From: an uncultured Gemmatimonadales bacterium | GTDB lineage: Bacteria > Gemmatimonadota > Gemmatimonadetes > Gemmatimonadales > GWC2-71-9 | NCBI GenBank assembly: GCA_947259405.1 | Contig: CAMYLY010000017.1 | Coordinates: 18,825-82,824, forward strand | Direction: 5' to 3' | DNA: 64,000 nt | Shown here: piece by piece, positions 43,102-53,153 of the stretch | Layout of the letters: each line of letters starts with the position of its first letter | Numbering within the stretch: the first letter of the stretch is position 1 | The notes under the pieces: model-generated | What the model was told of the DNA's origin: nothing | Seen by the model: only the letters and a program-made list of their open reading frames with translations | Database searches by the model: none | Position numbers and translations under genes: made by a program

Positions 43102-43961
43102 GTCAACTTCTTTCCCGTGACCTCGACGAACACGTCCTCGAGCGTGGCCTCCTGCGAGTGCACCTTGGCGATGCCGGGTTTCCGCAAGGCGTCGACGAAC
43201 TTGGCATTGTCGGCGAGACCGTCGAGGGGATAACGGGCCGATCCCGGCGGAACGCTCATGTCCCCGTCCCAATGCACTTCTACCTCACGACGACCGTAAT
43301 GGCGTCTCAGTGCGTCCGGTGAGTCGATCGTCGCGATCCGACCGTCGAGGATGAACGCCACGCGATCGCAGACTTCGGTCGCGGTGTGCATGTCGTGTGT
43401 GGTCACTAGTGTCGTGACGCCCTTGGCTTGGCGCTCGTGGATGATGGTGCGAATGCGCACGGCGTTGACGGGATCCAGGCCGGCCGTCGGTTCGTCCAGA
43501 AACCACAGGCGTGGTCGGTGCAACATGCTACGCGCGAAGTTCAGGCGATTCTTCATGCCCTTGGAGTACTCCCCAACCGGTTTGTCGACGTCATCCGCCA
43601 AACCGACCAGTGCCAGGATATCTTCGACCGATTCAGCGTCGCCGGCATACAGCGAACGGAAGTACTCCAGGTTCTCGCGCGCCGTGAGCTTGAGGTAGTG
43701 ATTGGGCTGTTCGAAGCTGACGCCGATCGTGCGGTAATACTCCGCACCCGTACGTCCGAGCGGCCGGCCAAGGACGTCGACCTGTCCCTTCCAGCCCGAC
43801 AGCAGTCCGATGAGGACGTTCTGCGTGGTCGTCTTTCCCGCTCCGCTGGGCCCGAGGAAGCCGAAGACCTCTCCCTCGTTGACTTCAAAGGTCAGGTTGT
43901 CGATGGCAGGGGTCGATCCTCCAGGGTAGGTGAACGTCAGTCCGGCGACGCTGATCATCAT
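43098..43961 (-). CDS. ABC transporter ATP-binding protein (first gene of export operon)
   Basis: Start at ATG 43961 (or the ATG right after it), with GGAGGA immediately upstream; 287 residues. Walker A G-P-S-G-A-G-K-T-T, Q-loop F-E-Q-P, signature Y-S-K-G-M-K-N-R-L (a K-for-G variant of LSGGQ common in ABC-2 ATPases), Walker B L-W-F-L-D-E-P-T-A-G-L-D-P and H-loop T-T-H-D are all present. The C-terminal 65 residues form the usual ABC-2 accessory region (E-A-T-L-E-D-V-F-V-E-V-T-G). Drives export of an unknown substrate. Confidence 0.93.
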   Translation of the reverse strand: MMISVAGLTFTYPGGSTPAIDNLTFEVNEGEVFGFLGPSGAGKTTTQNVLIGLLSGWKGQVDVLGRPLGRTGAEYYRTIGVSFEQPNHYLKLTARENLEYFRSLYAGDAESVEDILALVGLADDVDKPVGEYSKGMKNRLNFARSMLHRPRLWFLDEPTAGLDPVNAVRIRTIIHERQAKGVTTLVTTHDMHTATEVCDRVAFILDGRIATIDSPDALRRHYGRREVEVHWDGDMSVPPGSARYPLDGLADNAKFVDALRKPGIAKVHSQEATLEDVFVEVTGKKLT

Positions 43962-44114
43962 TCCTCCGGGTGCAGACGTGCCGAGGTGCTCACGGCTTCG
44001 GGACACTGAGATTTAGCTACCGGCGCGCGCAGCGCAATCTGCCACCGCTGGCGACGTGCCTTCCGGCATCTGGTCCCCATGTGAGGTGGCCCGTATCTTT
44101 TTCGAAGTCCTCCC

Positions 44115-47081
44115 ATGTCCGAGCAACTCGAACGCCTCAAATCGGCTCTCGCGGGCCACTACGCCATTGGCGAGCAGATCGGCCAAGGGGGAATGGCCAC
44201 CGTCTTTCTCGCCGATGATCTCAAGCACGACCGCAAGGTCGCGATCAAGCTACTCCGGCCTGAGCTCGCGGAGGGTCTCGGGACCGCGCGTTTCCTTCAG
44301 GAGATTCGCCTAACGGCCAACCTCCAGCATCCCCACATCCTGCCTCTCTACGACTCCGGTGAGGCGGCCAACGCACTCTACTACGTCATGCCGTATGTCG
44401 AGGGCGAAACGTTGGGCGATCGTTTACAGCGGGAGGGTCCGCTCCCGGTGGACGAAGCGATTCGCATAACGCGTCAAATCGCAGCAGGGCTCGACGTAGC
44501 GCATAGCAAGGGGATCGTACACCGGGACATTAAACCTGCGAACATCCTTTTGTCCGCTGGCGACGTTATGGTGGCCGACTTCGGCATCGCCCGGGCTGTG
44601 AGCATGTCCGATGAGGAAGGGCTGACCCAGACCGGATTGGCAGTGGGTACACCGGCCTACATGAGCCCAGAGCAGTCCACCGGCGAGCGCGATATCGATG
44701 CGCGCACGGACGTCTATGCACTCGGGTCTATCCTCTATGAAATGCTAGCGGGCGAACCCCCGTACACGGGTCGATCGGTCCAGGCGATCTTCGCGAAGCG
44801 TCTCTCCGATCCCGTACCGTCGGTCAAGCGCATTCGGGACAGCCTGCCGAGCAACGTCGATGCGGCAGTGTCTCGTGCGCTTGCGAAGGCTCCCGTCGAT
44901 CGATTTGCCTCGGCCGGGGACTTTGCCAACGCACTGACGTCGCCCAGGCGTTCACTGGCGCCATCGGGGGTTCTCGGCCGCATCCGCAGCTCATCGGTCG
45001 CTGGACTGATTGGGGCGGCAATGGTCGTTGTAGTTGCGGGGCTGGTGTGGTTTGCACAGCCAAGTCCGAACGCGGCCCCGGTGAGTTCCGAGGCTCGCGT
45101 GGCGGTATTCCCGTTCACGTTTCGCGGCGGCGTCGACTTGTCCGATCTCGGTGAAGGTATGGTCGACCTGCTCAGCACCAAGCTGGATGGCGGTGGTTCC
45201 TTGCGCAGCGTCGACGCGCGTGCCGTCTTTGCCGCGCTGGGTGATGCGGAAGCTCCGGATCCGGCCGAGGGGCGAGCGCTTGCTGAACGCCTCGGGGCTG
45301 GCCTGTTCGTGTTGGGCGCGGTGACCGAGGTCGGTGGCAACCTCAAGATCGACGGGTCGCTCTACGACGTTTCTCGAGGAACGGATCCCATTGCCCAGGC
45401 GTCGGTCGAGGGGGTGGCCGACGCCGTGATGGGCATGTTGGACGACATGGCGGGCGAGCTGCTGGTCGGTCAGGGTGGTTCGCGCGATACGCGACTCACG
45501 CAGACCGCCGCCTTGACCACGAGTTCGCTGCCGGCACTCAAGGCCTATCTCCGTGGCATGCGGGCCTATCGTGAGGGCAACTTCCCGGAGGCCGACCTCG
45601 CGTTGCGTGAGGCAGTGGCGGCGGACTCCACGTTCGCACTCGCGTGGTACCAGTTATCGAATACGGCCGACTGGCTTTTGCGCGCCGACGTTGCGCAGGA
45701 GGCATCCGAGCAAGCGGTAAGGTACGCCGACCGTCTGTCGGAGCGCGACCGCCAACTACTCGAAGCGCTGCGCACGATGCGTCTTGGAAAGGCCATCGAG
45801 GCCGAACGGATGTACCGCGCCATCGTCGGGCGATACCCGGACGATGCGCAGGCCTGGTACCAGCTTGGCGAGGTACTGTTTCACTTCAACCCGCGCCTCG
45901 GCCGAGACATCAGGGAGTCCCGCGGTGCATGGCTCCAGCTACAGTTCCTTGACCCCGGCGACCGTACCGTGCTCCCGCACCTAGCGCGCCTCGCAGGAAT
46001 CCAAAAGGATCCCGAAGCCATCGATTCGCTGATGCAGTTGATGGGAACCTTTGCTGGAACCGGGCAGCGTGTCTCACTCGAAATGCGCGTGTTCCAGGCG
46101 TTTGCTCGCGATGATCCCGAGGCGCATGAACGCCTGAAGGATGACGTACGTCTCGCGGCTCCTTCCGACATGGCGGAGATCGCATGGAGTACGACGACCT
46201 ACCTTCACCGTCCTCGCGTGACCCGAGGGCTCGTCGAGCTCCTGACGGAGCCAACGCAGTCGGCGGTATCGAGGTCGGTAGGCCACGTGATGCTGGCGGA
46301 CCTCGATCTTGGACATGGGCGATGGACTGACGCGCTCGCGAACCTTGGACGTGCTGCAACCGCCCAGCCGACGAACGGCCTGGAGTATCGCGCGTTGATG
46401 ACGGCCATTCCGTTCTTGCCGGACCAATCCGATGCCCTTCGCGAGCTGCGGTCGCGCTTGGAGGCGTACGACGGGTCGAGCGTGCCCCCGAGCACCGCCA
46501 CGGGCGTGTGGTTCTCCGTCCACAATGGGCTGCATGAGGTCCTACGGCTCTATCTCCTTGGGCTGGTGAACGCGAGACTGGGCGATGTAGAGCGGTCGAC
46601 CCAGCTGGCATTGCGACTGGAAGGGCGCGATCCACCGGCAGCGAACGGATCGACCGTCGAGGATCTTGCGAAGGGGGTGAGGGCCACCGCCGCATGGCAG
46701 GATGGGCGTCACGAAGACGCACTAGCGATCCTCGAAGACATGAAGCTCGAAGCATGGCATCATTTTCCTACTGCCTCCGCGTTCTATAGTCTCGGATATG
46801 AACGCTTCCTGCGCGCGCGGCTGCTTCAGGAAGCCGGGAGGCTGGGCGAGGCTATGCGGTGGTATGGCACGTTCGAGAACACGACCACCCACGACCTCGT
46901 CTACCTGGCGCCTTCGCATCTGCACCGCGGCGAGATCCTCGAAACACTGGGCAACGAAGACGCAGCCCTCGAACACTACGCGCGATTCGTCGAGCTTTGG
47001 AGTGATGCCGACGACGTTTTTCAGAGCTTGGTCAACGATGCACGGCAGCGGGTGGAACGGCTTGCTGTGACGACACGCTGA
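44115..47081 (+). CDS. membrane Ser/Thr protein kinase with C-terminal TPR region
   Basis: ATG 44115 (M-S-E-Q-L-E-R-L), 988 residues. Kinase domain about 16-275: I-G-Q-G-G-M-A-T-V (22-30), Lys 45 (V-A-I-K), H-R-D-I-K-P-A-N (136-143), D-F-G (155-157), S-P-E-Q. Membrane helix about 295-314. Next a TolB-N-like segment (V-A-V-F-P-F-T-F, about 331-338) and TPR-like helices from about 470 (A-L-K-A-Y-L-R-G-M-R-A-Y-R-E-G-N-F-P-E-A). The motif register is identical to the two kinases at 29.6 and 35.6 kb, so the three are paralogues. It is divergent from the ABC operon, with about 150 bp in between. Confidence 0.93.
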   Translation: MSEQLERLKSALAGHYAIGEQIGQGGMATVFLADDLKHDRKVAIKLLRPELAEGLGTARFLQEIRLTANLQHPHILPLYDSGEAANALYYVMPYVEGETLGDRLQREGPLPVDEAIRITRQIAAGLDVAHSKGIVHRDIKPANILLSAGDVMVADFGIARAVSMSDEEGLTQTGLAVGTPAYMSPEQSTGERDIDARTDVYALGSILYEMLAGEPPYTGRSVQAIFAKRLSDPVPSVKRIRDSLPSNVDAAVSRALAKAPVDRFASAGDFANALTSPRRSLAPSGVLGRIRSSSVAGLIGAAMVVVVAGLVWFAQPSPNAAPVSSEARVAVFPFTFRGGVDLSDLGEGMVDLLSTKLDGGGSLRSVDARAVFAALGDAEAPDPAEGRALAERLGAGLFVLGAVTEVGGNLKIDGSLYDVSRGTDPIAQASVEGVADAVMGMLDDMAGELLVGQGGSRDTRLTQTAALTTSSLPALKAYLRGMRAYREGNFPEADLALREAVAADSTFALAWYQLSNTADWLLRADVAQEASEQAVRYADRLSERDRQLLEALRTMRLGKAIEAERMYRAIVGRYPDDAQAWYQLGEVLFHFNPRLGRDIRESRGAWLQLQFLDPGDRTVLPHLARLAGIQKDPEAIDSLMQLMGTFAGTGQRVSLEMRVFQAFARDDPEAHERLKDDVRLAAPSDMAEIAWSTTTYLHRPRVTRGLVELLTEPTQSAVSRSVGHVMLADLDLGHGRWTDALANLGRAATAQPTNGLEYRALMTAIPFLPDQSDALRELRSRLEAYDGSSVPPSTATGVWFSVHNGLHEVLRLYLLGLVNARLGDVERSTQLALRLEGRDPPAANGSTVEDLAKGVRATAAWQDGRHEDALAILEDMKLEAWHHFPTASAFYSLGYERFLRARLLQEAGRLGEAMRWYGTFENTTTHDLVYLAPSHLHRGEILETLGNEDAALEHYARFVELWSDADDVFQSLVNDARQRVERLAVTTR

Positions 47082-47088
47082 CAGCGCG

Positions 47089-48513
47089 TTATCGACGAGC
47101 GCGAATCCCCTCGACGAACTCCGGGTTGGGTTCGGTCGGCATCCACGCATCCACGTCCTCCCACCAATCCTCGAGTATCCGCCGTAGTTCGGCCGCGCGC
47201 GGGACGTCGCGGTCGATCAAGTTGATTCGCTCGCTGAGATCGGTCGAGAGGTCGTAAAGCTCCCAGACATCCTGCTCGAAGAAATGCAGAAGCTTGTAGT
47301 CACCCAGGCGCACGGCAGAGGCAGGTGTCGTCCGCCAGGGCCCCGGGACACTACGATCGGCCTCGAGGTAGGCGGGGAAATGCCAAAAGAGCGGCCGCAT
47401 GCCGAGGCTCGCGCCGCGCAGCAGTGGTACCAGGCTCACACCGTCGAGTGGTCGATCTGCCGGCAGTTTCGCTCCGACCATCTCGAGCAACGTGGGAAAC
47501 AGATCGGTACCGATCACGGGTTCCTCTGCCACGCCGTCGCCTGCCGTCACACCCGGCCAGCGGATGATCATCGGCACCCGAATCCCACCCTCGTACAGCA
47601 TCCCCTTCGATCCGCGCAACGGTGCCATTGAAGTGACGGGGCCGAAGCCACCGTTGTCGGAGAAGAAGATGACGATGGTGCGGTCGGAGAGATCGAGACG
47701 GTCGAGCGTGTCGAGGATCCGTCCCACGCCGGCATCGAGCGCAGCGATCATTGCCGCGTAGGTCGGGTCGTCGTGTCCGTCAACTCCGTCAGGAATGCGG
47801 AAGTGCTCGATGTCCTGGTCCTTGGCCTCGATGGGCGTGTGGACCGCATAATGTGAGAGGTAGAGAAAGAACGGTCGCGTTGCGTTGGCGTCGAGGAAGG
47901 CAATCGCCTCGTTGGTGAGTCGGTCGGTCAAGTATTCGCCCTCGGTTCCAACCTCCAGCCCAGGCACGTGGCGACGGTCGCTCCTGTAGGGAAAGAAATG
48001 GCTTGCCGGAGATCCGAATTCGTTTCCGCCAACGTTGACCTCGAACCCCTGATCCTCGGGCAGCGCGCCCGCGCCACCCAAGTGCCACTTGCCGACGTGG
48101 CCGGTCGTATACCCAACCTCGCGTAACGCCTCCGCGATGGTGACGATTTCAAGGTCGAGTGTGGTCTGGTTCTCGACCGGAATGAGTCGCCGCCGTCTCG
48201 TGTCACCGCGTGCGGCGGATGCGACTGTGTAGATGCCGTGACGTGGTGTGTACTGGCCCGACAACAGACTCGCGCGGCTCGGCGCGCAGTTGGGCGCGTT
48301 GGCGTACGCGTTCGTGAAGCGGATACCTGACCGCGCCAACGCATCGATGTGCGGGGTCTGATAGTACCCGCTGCCCATGATGCCCAGATCGCGCCAGCCC
48401 AGGTCGTCAGCGTAGATGATGACGATGTTGGGCGGCTCGGAGCGTTTGCACGCGGTGAGCGCCGTCGTGAAGAGGACGGCGGCGATGAGTAGGCGTTCGG
48501 GCCGGTACGGCAT
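47089..48513 (-). CDS. sulfatase (lipoprotein, arylsulfatase A-like)
   Basis: A 474-residue type I sulfatase with a lipoprotein signal (T-A-L-T-A-C, Cys 22). Active-site Cys 76 in N-C-A-P-S-R-A-S-L-L-S-G is the formylglycine precursor. Metal site I-Y-A-D-D-L-G-W (34-41), G-K-W-H-L-G-G (about 142-148), S-H-Y-A-V-H-T-P and F-F-S-D-N-G-G-F are all in place. It is convergent with the kinase gene and divergent from the sulfatase operon, about 100 bp apart. It closely resembles the last sulfatase of that operon in layout (H-Y-A-V-H-T-P, W-H-F-P-A-Y). Confidence 0.93.
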   Translation of the reverse strand: MPYRPERLLIAAVLFTTALTACKRSEPPNIVIIYADDLGWRDLGIMGSGYYQTPHIDALARSGIRFTNAYANAPNCAPSRASLLSGQYTPRHGIYTVASAARGDTRRRRLIPVENQTTLDLEIVTIAEALREVGYTTGHVGKWHLGGAGALPEDQGFEVNVGGNEFGSPASHFFPYRSDRRHVPGLEVGTEGEYLTDRLTNEAIAFLDANATRPFFLYLSHYAVHTPIEAKDQDIEHFRIPDGVDGHDDPTYAAMIAALDAGVGRILDTLDRLDLSDRTIVIFFSDNGGFGPVTSMAPLRGSKGMLYEGGIRVPMIIRWPGVTAGDGVAEEPVIGTDLFPTLLEMVGAKLPADRPLDGVSLVPLLRGASLGMRPLFWHFPAYLEADRSVPGPWRTTPASAVRLGDYKLLHFFEQDVWELYDLSTDLSERINLIDRDVPRAAELRRILEDWWEDVDAWMPTEPNPEFVEGIRARR

Positions 48514-48616
48514 GGGCGAAGTTCGGAGACGTCGGAGCGTACGTCAACCTCCTCTCGACGGACGGCATTTGCAGGCACCCCCACTGTGAGGCACCTTAGT
48601 CCGACTCGGAGGTCAG

Positions 48617-50131
48617 ATGACTCGCACGTGTCCGACAGCTGTCCACAGATTAAGCCGGAAGACTCCCAAAGGGCGCTGCCAGGCGGCCGCCTGTTTGGCA
48701 CTGGCGTTCGTGCTCTCGTGCGGCCCGCGGGATGCCGGCCCCCCCAACATCGTCTTCATCGTGGCGGACGATTTGGGGTACGGCGAACTCGGCTCGTATG
48801 GCCAGACGAAGATTCGGACACCGAATCTGGATCGCCTCGCCCAGGAGGGCATGCGCTTCACCCAGCATTATTCGGGAAGCCCAGTGTGCGCACCTTCGCG
48901 AGCTGTCTTGCTCTCGGGACTGCACTCGGGGCACGCCTACATCCGCGGCAACGACGAAATGGCGTTCCGTGGGGACGTCTGGAACGACCTCCGTCTGGAA
49001 GGGCAGCGACCGCTCCCTGAGGGTACCACGACGATCGGTACCGTGCTGCAGGATGCTGGCTACGTGACGGGAGCGATGGGGAAGTGGGGGCTTGGCGGGC
49101 CCGGCAGTTCGGGCGCTCCTAACCTGCAGGGCTTCGACCGCTGGTATGGCTATCTCGGCCAGCGACTCGCGCACAACTACTATCCCGTGCACCTCTGGAG
49201 CGATAGCCTCAAGGTCGAGCTCGAGGGCAACGAGTACTTCCGCGCCCATCAGCGGTTGCCCGCCGACGCGGATCCGGACGACCCGGCGTCGTACGCGCCC
49301 TACTCCGGCGCGCAGTATGGACCTGATCTGACGCTCGAGGCAGCGCTGGAGTTCATTCGCGAGAACCAGAACCGACCCTTCTTCCTATTCGTCCCGACCA
49401 TCGTGCCACATGTGGCACTCCAAGTGCCGGAGGCGTCACTCGCCGAGTACCGGGGTGTCTTCGAGGAGACACCTTATTTGGGTACGAACGGGTACCTCCC
49501 ACACCGCGAACCCCGCGCCGCCTATGCGGCGATGATCACGCGCATGGATCGCGACATCGGGCAGATCTTGGATCTGCTGGAAGGGCTCGATCTTGCCGAG
49601 ACCACGCTCGTCGTGTTCACGAGTGACAACGGCCCGACGTGGGTTGGGGGCGCGGATACGGATTTCTTCGAGAGTCGGGGCGGGCTGCGCGGTCGCAAGG
49701 CACAACTCTGGGAAGGCGGGATCCGCGTGCCGATGATTGCACGGTGGCCCGACCGGATCGACGCGGGCGCGGTCTCCGACCTCCAGAGTGCGTTCTGGGA
49801 CTGGATGCCGACACTCCTGGAAGCGGCGGGTGTCTCCACGCCCGACGGATTGGACGGTGTATCCCTGCTGCCCACACTTGCGGGTAACCCCGAGGAGCAA
49901 GGTGACCGTGAGTATCTCTACTGGGAGTATGTCGGCGGGCAGGCAGTGCGCATGGGTGACTGGAAGGGCATTCGGTTGCCTCCCGATCTCGAGCTTGAAC
50001 TGTACAACCTCGCGACGGATCCCGGTGAACAGGTGAATGTGGCGGCGGATCACCCCGACATCGTGGCCCGCATCGAGGAAATCATGCGAACCGGTCGAAC
50101 CGAGTCCGAACTGTTCCCACTACGTCGATGA
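48617..50131 (+). CDS. sulfatase (lipoprotein; GKWGLGG-type)
   Basis: First gene of a five-gene operon; 504 residues, lipobox F-V-L-S-C (Cys 35). Formylglycine Cys 91 in [12 protein letters not shown]; metal site I-V-A-D-D-L-G-Y (48-55). The usual G-K-W-H-L-G reads G-K-W-G-L-G-G, a variant I associate with a bacterial arylsulfatase branch that also has [10 protein letters not shown], present here. Later T-S-D-N-G-P-T-W-V and W-E-G-G-I-R-V-P complete the family pattern. Stop and next ATG overlap (ATGA). Confidence 0.93.
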   Translation: MTRTCPTAVHRLSRKTPKGRCQAAACLALAFVLSCGPRDAGPPNIVFIVADDLGYGELGSYGQTKIRTPNLDRLAQEGMRFTQHYSGSPVCAPSRAVLLSGLHSGHAYIRGNDEMAFRGDVWNDLRLEGQRPLPEGTTTIGTVLQDAGYVTGAMGKWGLGGPGSSGAPNLQGFDRWYGYLGQRLAHNYYPVHLWSDSLKVELEGNEYFRAHQRLPADADPDDPASYAPYSGAQYGPDLTLEAALEFIRENQNRPFFLFVPTIVPHVALQVPEASLAEYRGVFEETPYLGTNGYLPHREPRAAYAAMITRMDRDIGQILDLLEGLDLAETTLVVFTSDNGPTWVGGADTDFFESRGGLRGRKAQLWEGGIRVPMIARWPDRIDAGAVSDLQSAFWDWMPTLLEAAGVSTPDGLDGVSLLPTLAGNPEEQGDREYLYWEYVGGQAVRMGDWKGIRLPPDLELELYNLATDPGEQVNVAADHPDIVARIEEIMRTGRTESELFPLRR

Positions 50132-51693
50132 GGTGTGCGATGCGACGGTCCGCAGCCAGGGTGCTGGCGCTCATGGTATCGGTGGCGTGTGCGCCCGAGG
50201 GTCCACCCAACATCATCTTCGTGTTCACGGACGACCACGCCACGCAGGCGATCGGTGCCTATGGCGACCGTCTCGCCGGCCTCGATCCGACACCGAACAT
50301 CGACCGGCTGGCGCAGGAGGGCATGATGTTCCGCCGCGCCTTCGTGACGAACTCCATCTGCGCGCCGAGCCGTGCGGTGATCCTCACCGGCTTGCACAGT
50401 CATCTGAACGGCGTGTACACCAACGCGGAGCGTTTCGATTCGTCGCAGGTCACGTTTCCACAGCTGCTGCAACAGGCCGGGTACCAGACAGCCATCGTGG
50501 GTAAGTGGCACTTGAAGAGCGATCCCGTGGGATTCGACTACTGGGAGGTACTTCCTGGACAGGGGTTCTACTACAACCCGGACTTCCGTACCGTCGACGG
50601 CACGGCGCGTGATACGGGGTACGTCACCGATCTGATCACCGACAAAGCGCTGGCGTGGCTCGACAACCGCGACCCCACTCGGCCTTTCATGCTGATGTAC
50701 CAACACAAGACACCGCATCGCGAGTGGTATCCCGGACCTGATCACCTCACCAAGTACGATGACGTGGCCATCCCTGAGCCCGCTACGTTGTTCGACGACT
50801 ATGCTGGCCGCACGTCCGCCGCCGCCACGCAGGAGATGACCATCAGAGACCACATGCGCCTGTCATATGACCTCAAGCTGTGGCCCAACGTGTTAGATCC
50901 TGAGGAACCACTCATCCGAGGAGCGCAACGTCTTCGTGAGCGTATGACGGATGAGCAGTTGGCCAACTGGGATGCGGCGTACGGCCCCAAATCGGCAGCC
51001 TTCAATGCTGCGCCGCTATCCGGTGACGATCTCGTCCGCTGGAAGTACCAACGCTATATGGAGGACTACCTCGGCAGCATTGCATCGGTCGACGACAACC
51101 TCGGCCGCGTGCTGGACTACCTGGACGAGCACGGTCTCGCGGTCAACACGGTCGTCGTGTACAGCTCGGATCAAGGGTTCTACCTCGGCGAACACGGTTG
51201 GTACGACAAGCGCTGGATGTACGAGGAGTCGTTCCGCACACCGTTGATCGTGCGTTGGCCCGGTACGACGCAGACCGACGTCGAGAATACGGATCTCGTC
51301 CAGAATCTCGACTTCGCACCCACGTTCCTCGACATGGCAGGGGTCGAGCCGCCGTCGCAGATGCAGGGGCGAAGCCTGGTGCCGTTACTCGAGGGGAGCC
51401 GCCCCGACGATTGGCGGGACGCCATCTACTACCAGTACTTCGAGTTTCCCGGCGTGCACGCGGTCCAACGCCATTACGGGGTACGGACCGATCGATACAA
51501 GCTCGTCCACTACTACTTGATCGACGAATGGGAATTGTTCGATCTGGTGGAAGACCCGAACGAGATGCGGTCGGTGTATGCCGATACAGAGTACGCGGCG
51601 GTCCGGGCGGACCTCGAGCGGCGACTAGCATCGCTCCGTGAGCAATACGCCGTGCCCGACGAGGACCCCGTACCGTACGAACCGTCGCCATGA
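50128..51693 (+). CDS. sulfatase (lipoprotein; DUF4976-type C-terminus)
   Basis: Second gene of the operon; 521 residues, lipobox S-V-A-C (Cys 21). Formylglycine Cys 78 in [12 protein letters not shown]. Other marks: F-T-D-D-H-A-T-Q (33-40), G-K-W-H-L-K (about 124-129), [24 protein letters not shown] and the end [13 protein letters not shown]. The S-S-D-Q-G-F and H-x-H segments place it with the iduronate/heparan-type sulfatase-like branch often carrying a DUF4976 tail. Both ends overlap its neighbours by 4 bp. Confidence 0.93.
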   Translation: MRCAMRRSAARVLALMVSVACAPEGPPNIIFVFTDDHATQAIGAYGDRLAGLDPTPNIDRLAQEGMMFRRAFVTNSICAPSRAVILTGLHSHLNGVYTNAERFDSSQVTFPQLLQQAGYQTAIVGKWHLKSDPVGFDYWEVLPGQGFYYNPDFRTVDGTARDTGYVTDLITDKALAWLDNRDPTRPFMLMYQHKTPHREWYPGPDHLTKYDDVAIPEPATLFDDYAGRTSAAATQEMTIRDHMRLSYDLKLWPNVLDPEEPLIRGAQRLRERMTDEQLANWDAAYGPKSAAFNAAPLSGDDLVRWKYQRYMEDYLGSIASVDDNLGRVLDYLDEHGLAVNTVVVYSSDQGFYLGEHGWYDKRWMYEESFRTPLIVRWPGTTQTDVENTDLVQNLDFAPTFLDMAGVEPPSQMQGRSLVPLLEGSRPDDWRDAIYYQYFEFPGVHAVQRHYGVRTDRYKLVHYYLIDEWELFDLVEDPNEMRSVYADTEYAAVRADLERRLASLREQYAVPDEDPVPYEPSP

Positions 51694-53153
51694 TGCGGAC
51701 ACGGAATTGGGTGCTGCCGTTGGCGGCTGTGATGCTGCTGGGATGTGCGACGCCCTACGAGGGGCCGCCGAACATCGTCCTCATCCTCACCGACGATCAG
51801 GGCTACGCCGACGCCGGCGTCTATGGCGCGGCAGAGTTTGCGACACCGAACATCGACCGTCTGGCATCGGAAGGCATGCGGTTCACGAGTTTCTACTCAC
51901 CCAATGCCGCGTGCTCGCCGACACGCGCAGCCATTATGACCGGTTCGTACGCGCCGCGCGTTGGGATTCCGCACGTGCTCGGCCCGCGCAGTCGACGCGG
52001 ACTCCATGCCGACGAGACGACGATCGCGGAACTGTTGCGCGAGCAAGGGTACGCGACAATCGCAGTCGGCAAGTGGCATCTGGGGGATCACCCGGAGTTC
52101 CTGCCGACGAATCAGGGATTCGACTCTTATTTCGGGATTCCGTACTCCAACGACATGAGTCCGGCGCCTGCCAACAACCCGCGCGAAGGCGCCAACCAGT
52201 GGTACCCCGAGCTGCCGCTTATTCGCGACACGATGGTCATCGAGCGCGAACCCGATCAGCGCCTTCTCGTTCAGCGCTATACCGACGAGGTGGTCGAATT
52301 CATCGAGCGCCACGCAGACCGTCCGTTCTTTGCCTATCTCGCGCATTCGTTTCCGCACGTGCCGTTGTGGGCGTCGGCGCGGTTCGAGGGAACGACGGAC
52401 CACGGCCTGTACGGTGACGTGATCGCCGAGATCGATTGGTCGCTGGGTGAGATTCTGGCGACGCTCGAACGACTCGAGCTCGATGATCGCACACTCGTGG
52501 CCTTCACATCCGATAACGGGCCCTGGCTGGTGTTCGGGAACCACGCCGGCTCCGCCGGACCATTCCGTGAAGGGAAGGCCACGACGTTCGAAGGTGGTCA
52601 CCGCGTGCCCGCGCTGTTTCGCTGGCCTGGGCGGATTCCCGCGGGCGCGGTCACCGAGGTCATGGCGACAGGCATGGACTTTCTTCCAACGATCGCGGGT
52701 CTGGCTTCCGCTCAGGTCCCGACCGATCGCGTGATCGACGGTCACGACATCTGGCCGATCTTGTCCGGCGAGACCGACGCCGCGACCCCCTACAGTGAGT
52801 TCTTCTACTATCGCGGCGGCCAGCTGCAGGCCGTGCGGAGTGGCGACTGGAAACTTCATGTGCCACACGCCTACCCAACGTTGGAAGGCGGCGAGCCTGG
52901 CCATGATGGCGCGCTCGGGCGCTACGAACAGGGCCAGATCGGTGTGGCCTTGTTCGACCTCGCCACGGATCCTAGCGAGACGACGGACATTGCCGCCGAT
53001 TACCCGGGAATCGTGGAACGGCTGCTCGCCTTGGTGGACTCTGCGCGCGCCGATATTGGCGACGCGTTGACCGAGTCGGTCGGGTCGAATGCCCGACCAC
53101 CGGGGATGGTGGACGAGCCGTGGTCCGTACAGGTCGAGGCGGGGAGTCGTTGA
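51690..53153 (+). CDS. sulfatase (lipoprotein; arylsulfatase A-like)
   Basis: Third gene of the operon; 487 residues, lipobox M-L-L-G-C (Cys 19). Formylglycine Cys 75 in [12 protein letters not shown]; metal site L-T-D-D-Q-G-Y (33-39); G-K-W-H-L-G-D (about 128-134); [16 protein letters not shown]. This is the arylsulfatase A/GALNS-like pattern. Its stop (TGA 53151-53153) overlaps a TTG start of the phosphatase gene. Confidence 0.93.
   Translation: MMRTRNWVLPLAAVMLLGCATPYEGPPNIVLILTDDQGYADAGVYGAAEFATPNIDRLASEGMRFTSFYSPNAACSPTRAAIMTGSYAPRVGIPHVLGPRSRRGLHADETTIAELLREQGYATIAVGKWHLGDHPEFLPTNQGFDSYFGIPYSNDMSPAPANNPREGANQWYPELPLIRDTMVIEREPDQRLLVQRYTDEVVEFIERHADRPFFAYLAHSFPHVPLWASARFEGTTDHGLYGDVIAEIDWSLGEILATLERLELDDRTLVAFTSDNGPWLVFGNHAGSAGPFREGKATTFEGGHRVPALFRWPGRIPAGAVTEVMATGMDFLPTIAGLASAQVPTDRVIDGHDIWPILSGETDAATPYSEFFYYRGGQLQAVRSGDWKLHVPHAYPTLEGGEPGHDGALGRYEQGQIGVALFDLATDPSETTDIAADYPGIVERLLALVDSARADIGDALTESVGSNARPPGMVDEPWSVQVEAGSR

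Noticed and set aside
48514..48616. GTGAA/Pho-type box before the sulfatase-phosphatase operon
   Set aside because: I looked because of the PhoD gene, but no 11-bp-spaced GTGAA or TTCAC units are present in this gap.
51897..52904. 335-residue minus-strand frame inside a sulfatase gene
   Set aside because: Shadow frame; sulfatase motifs on the plus strand are complete.
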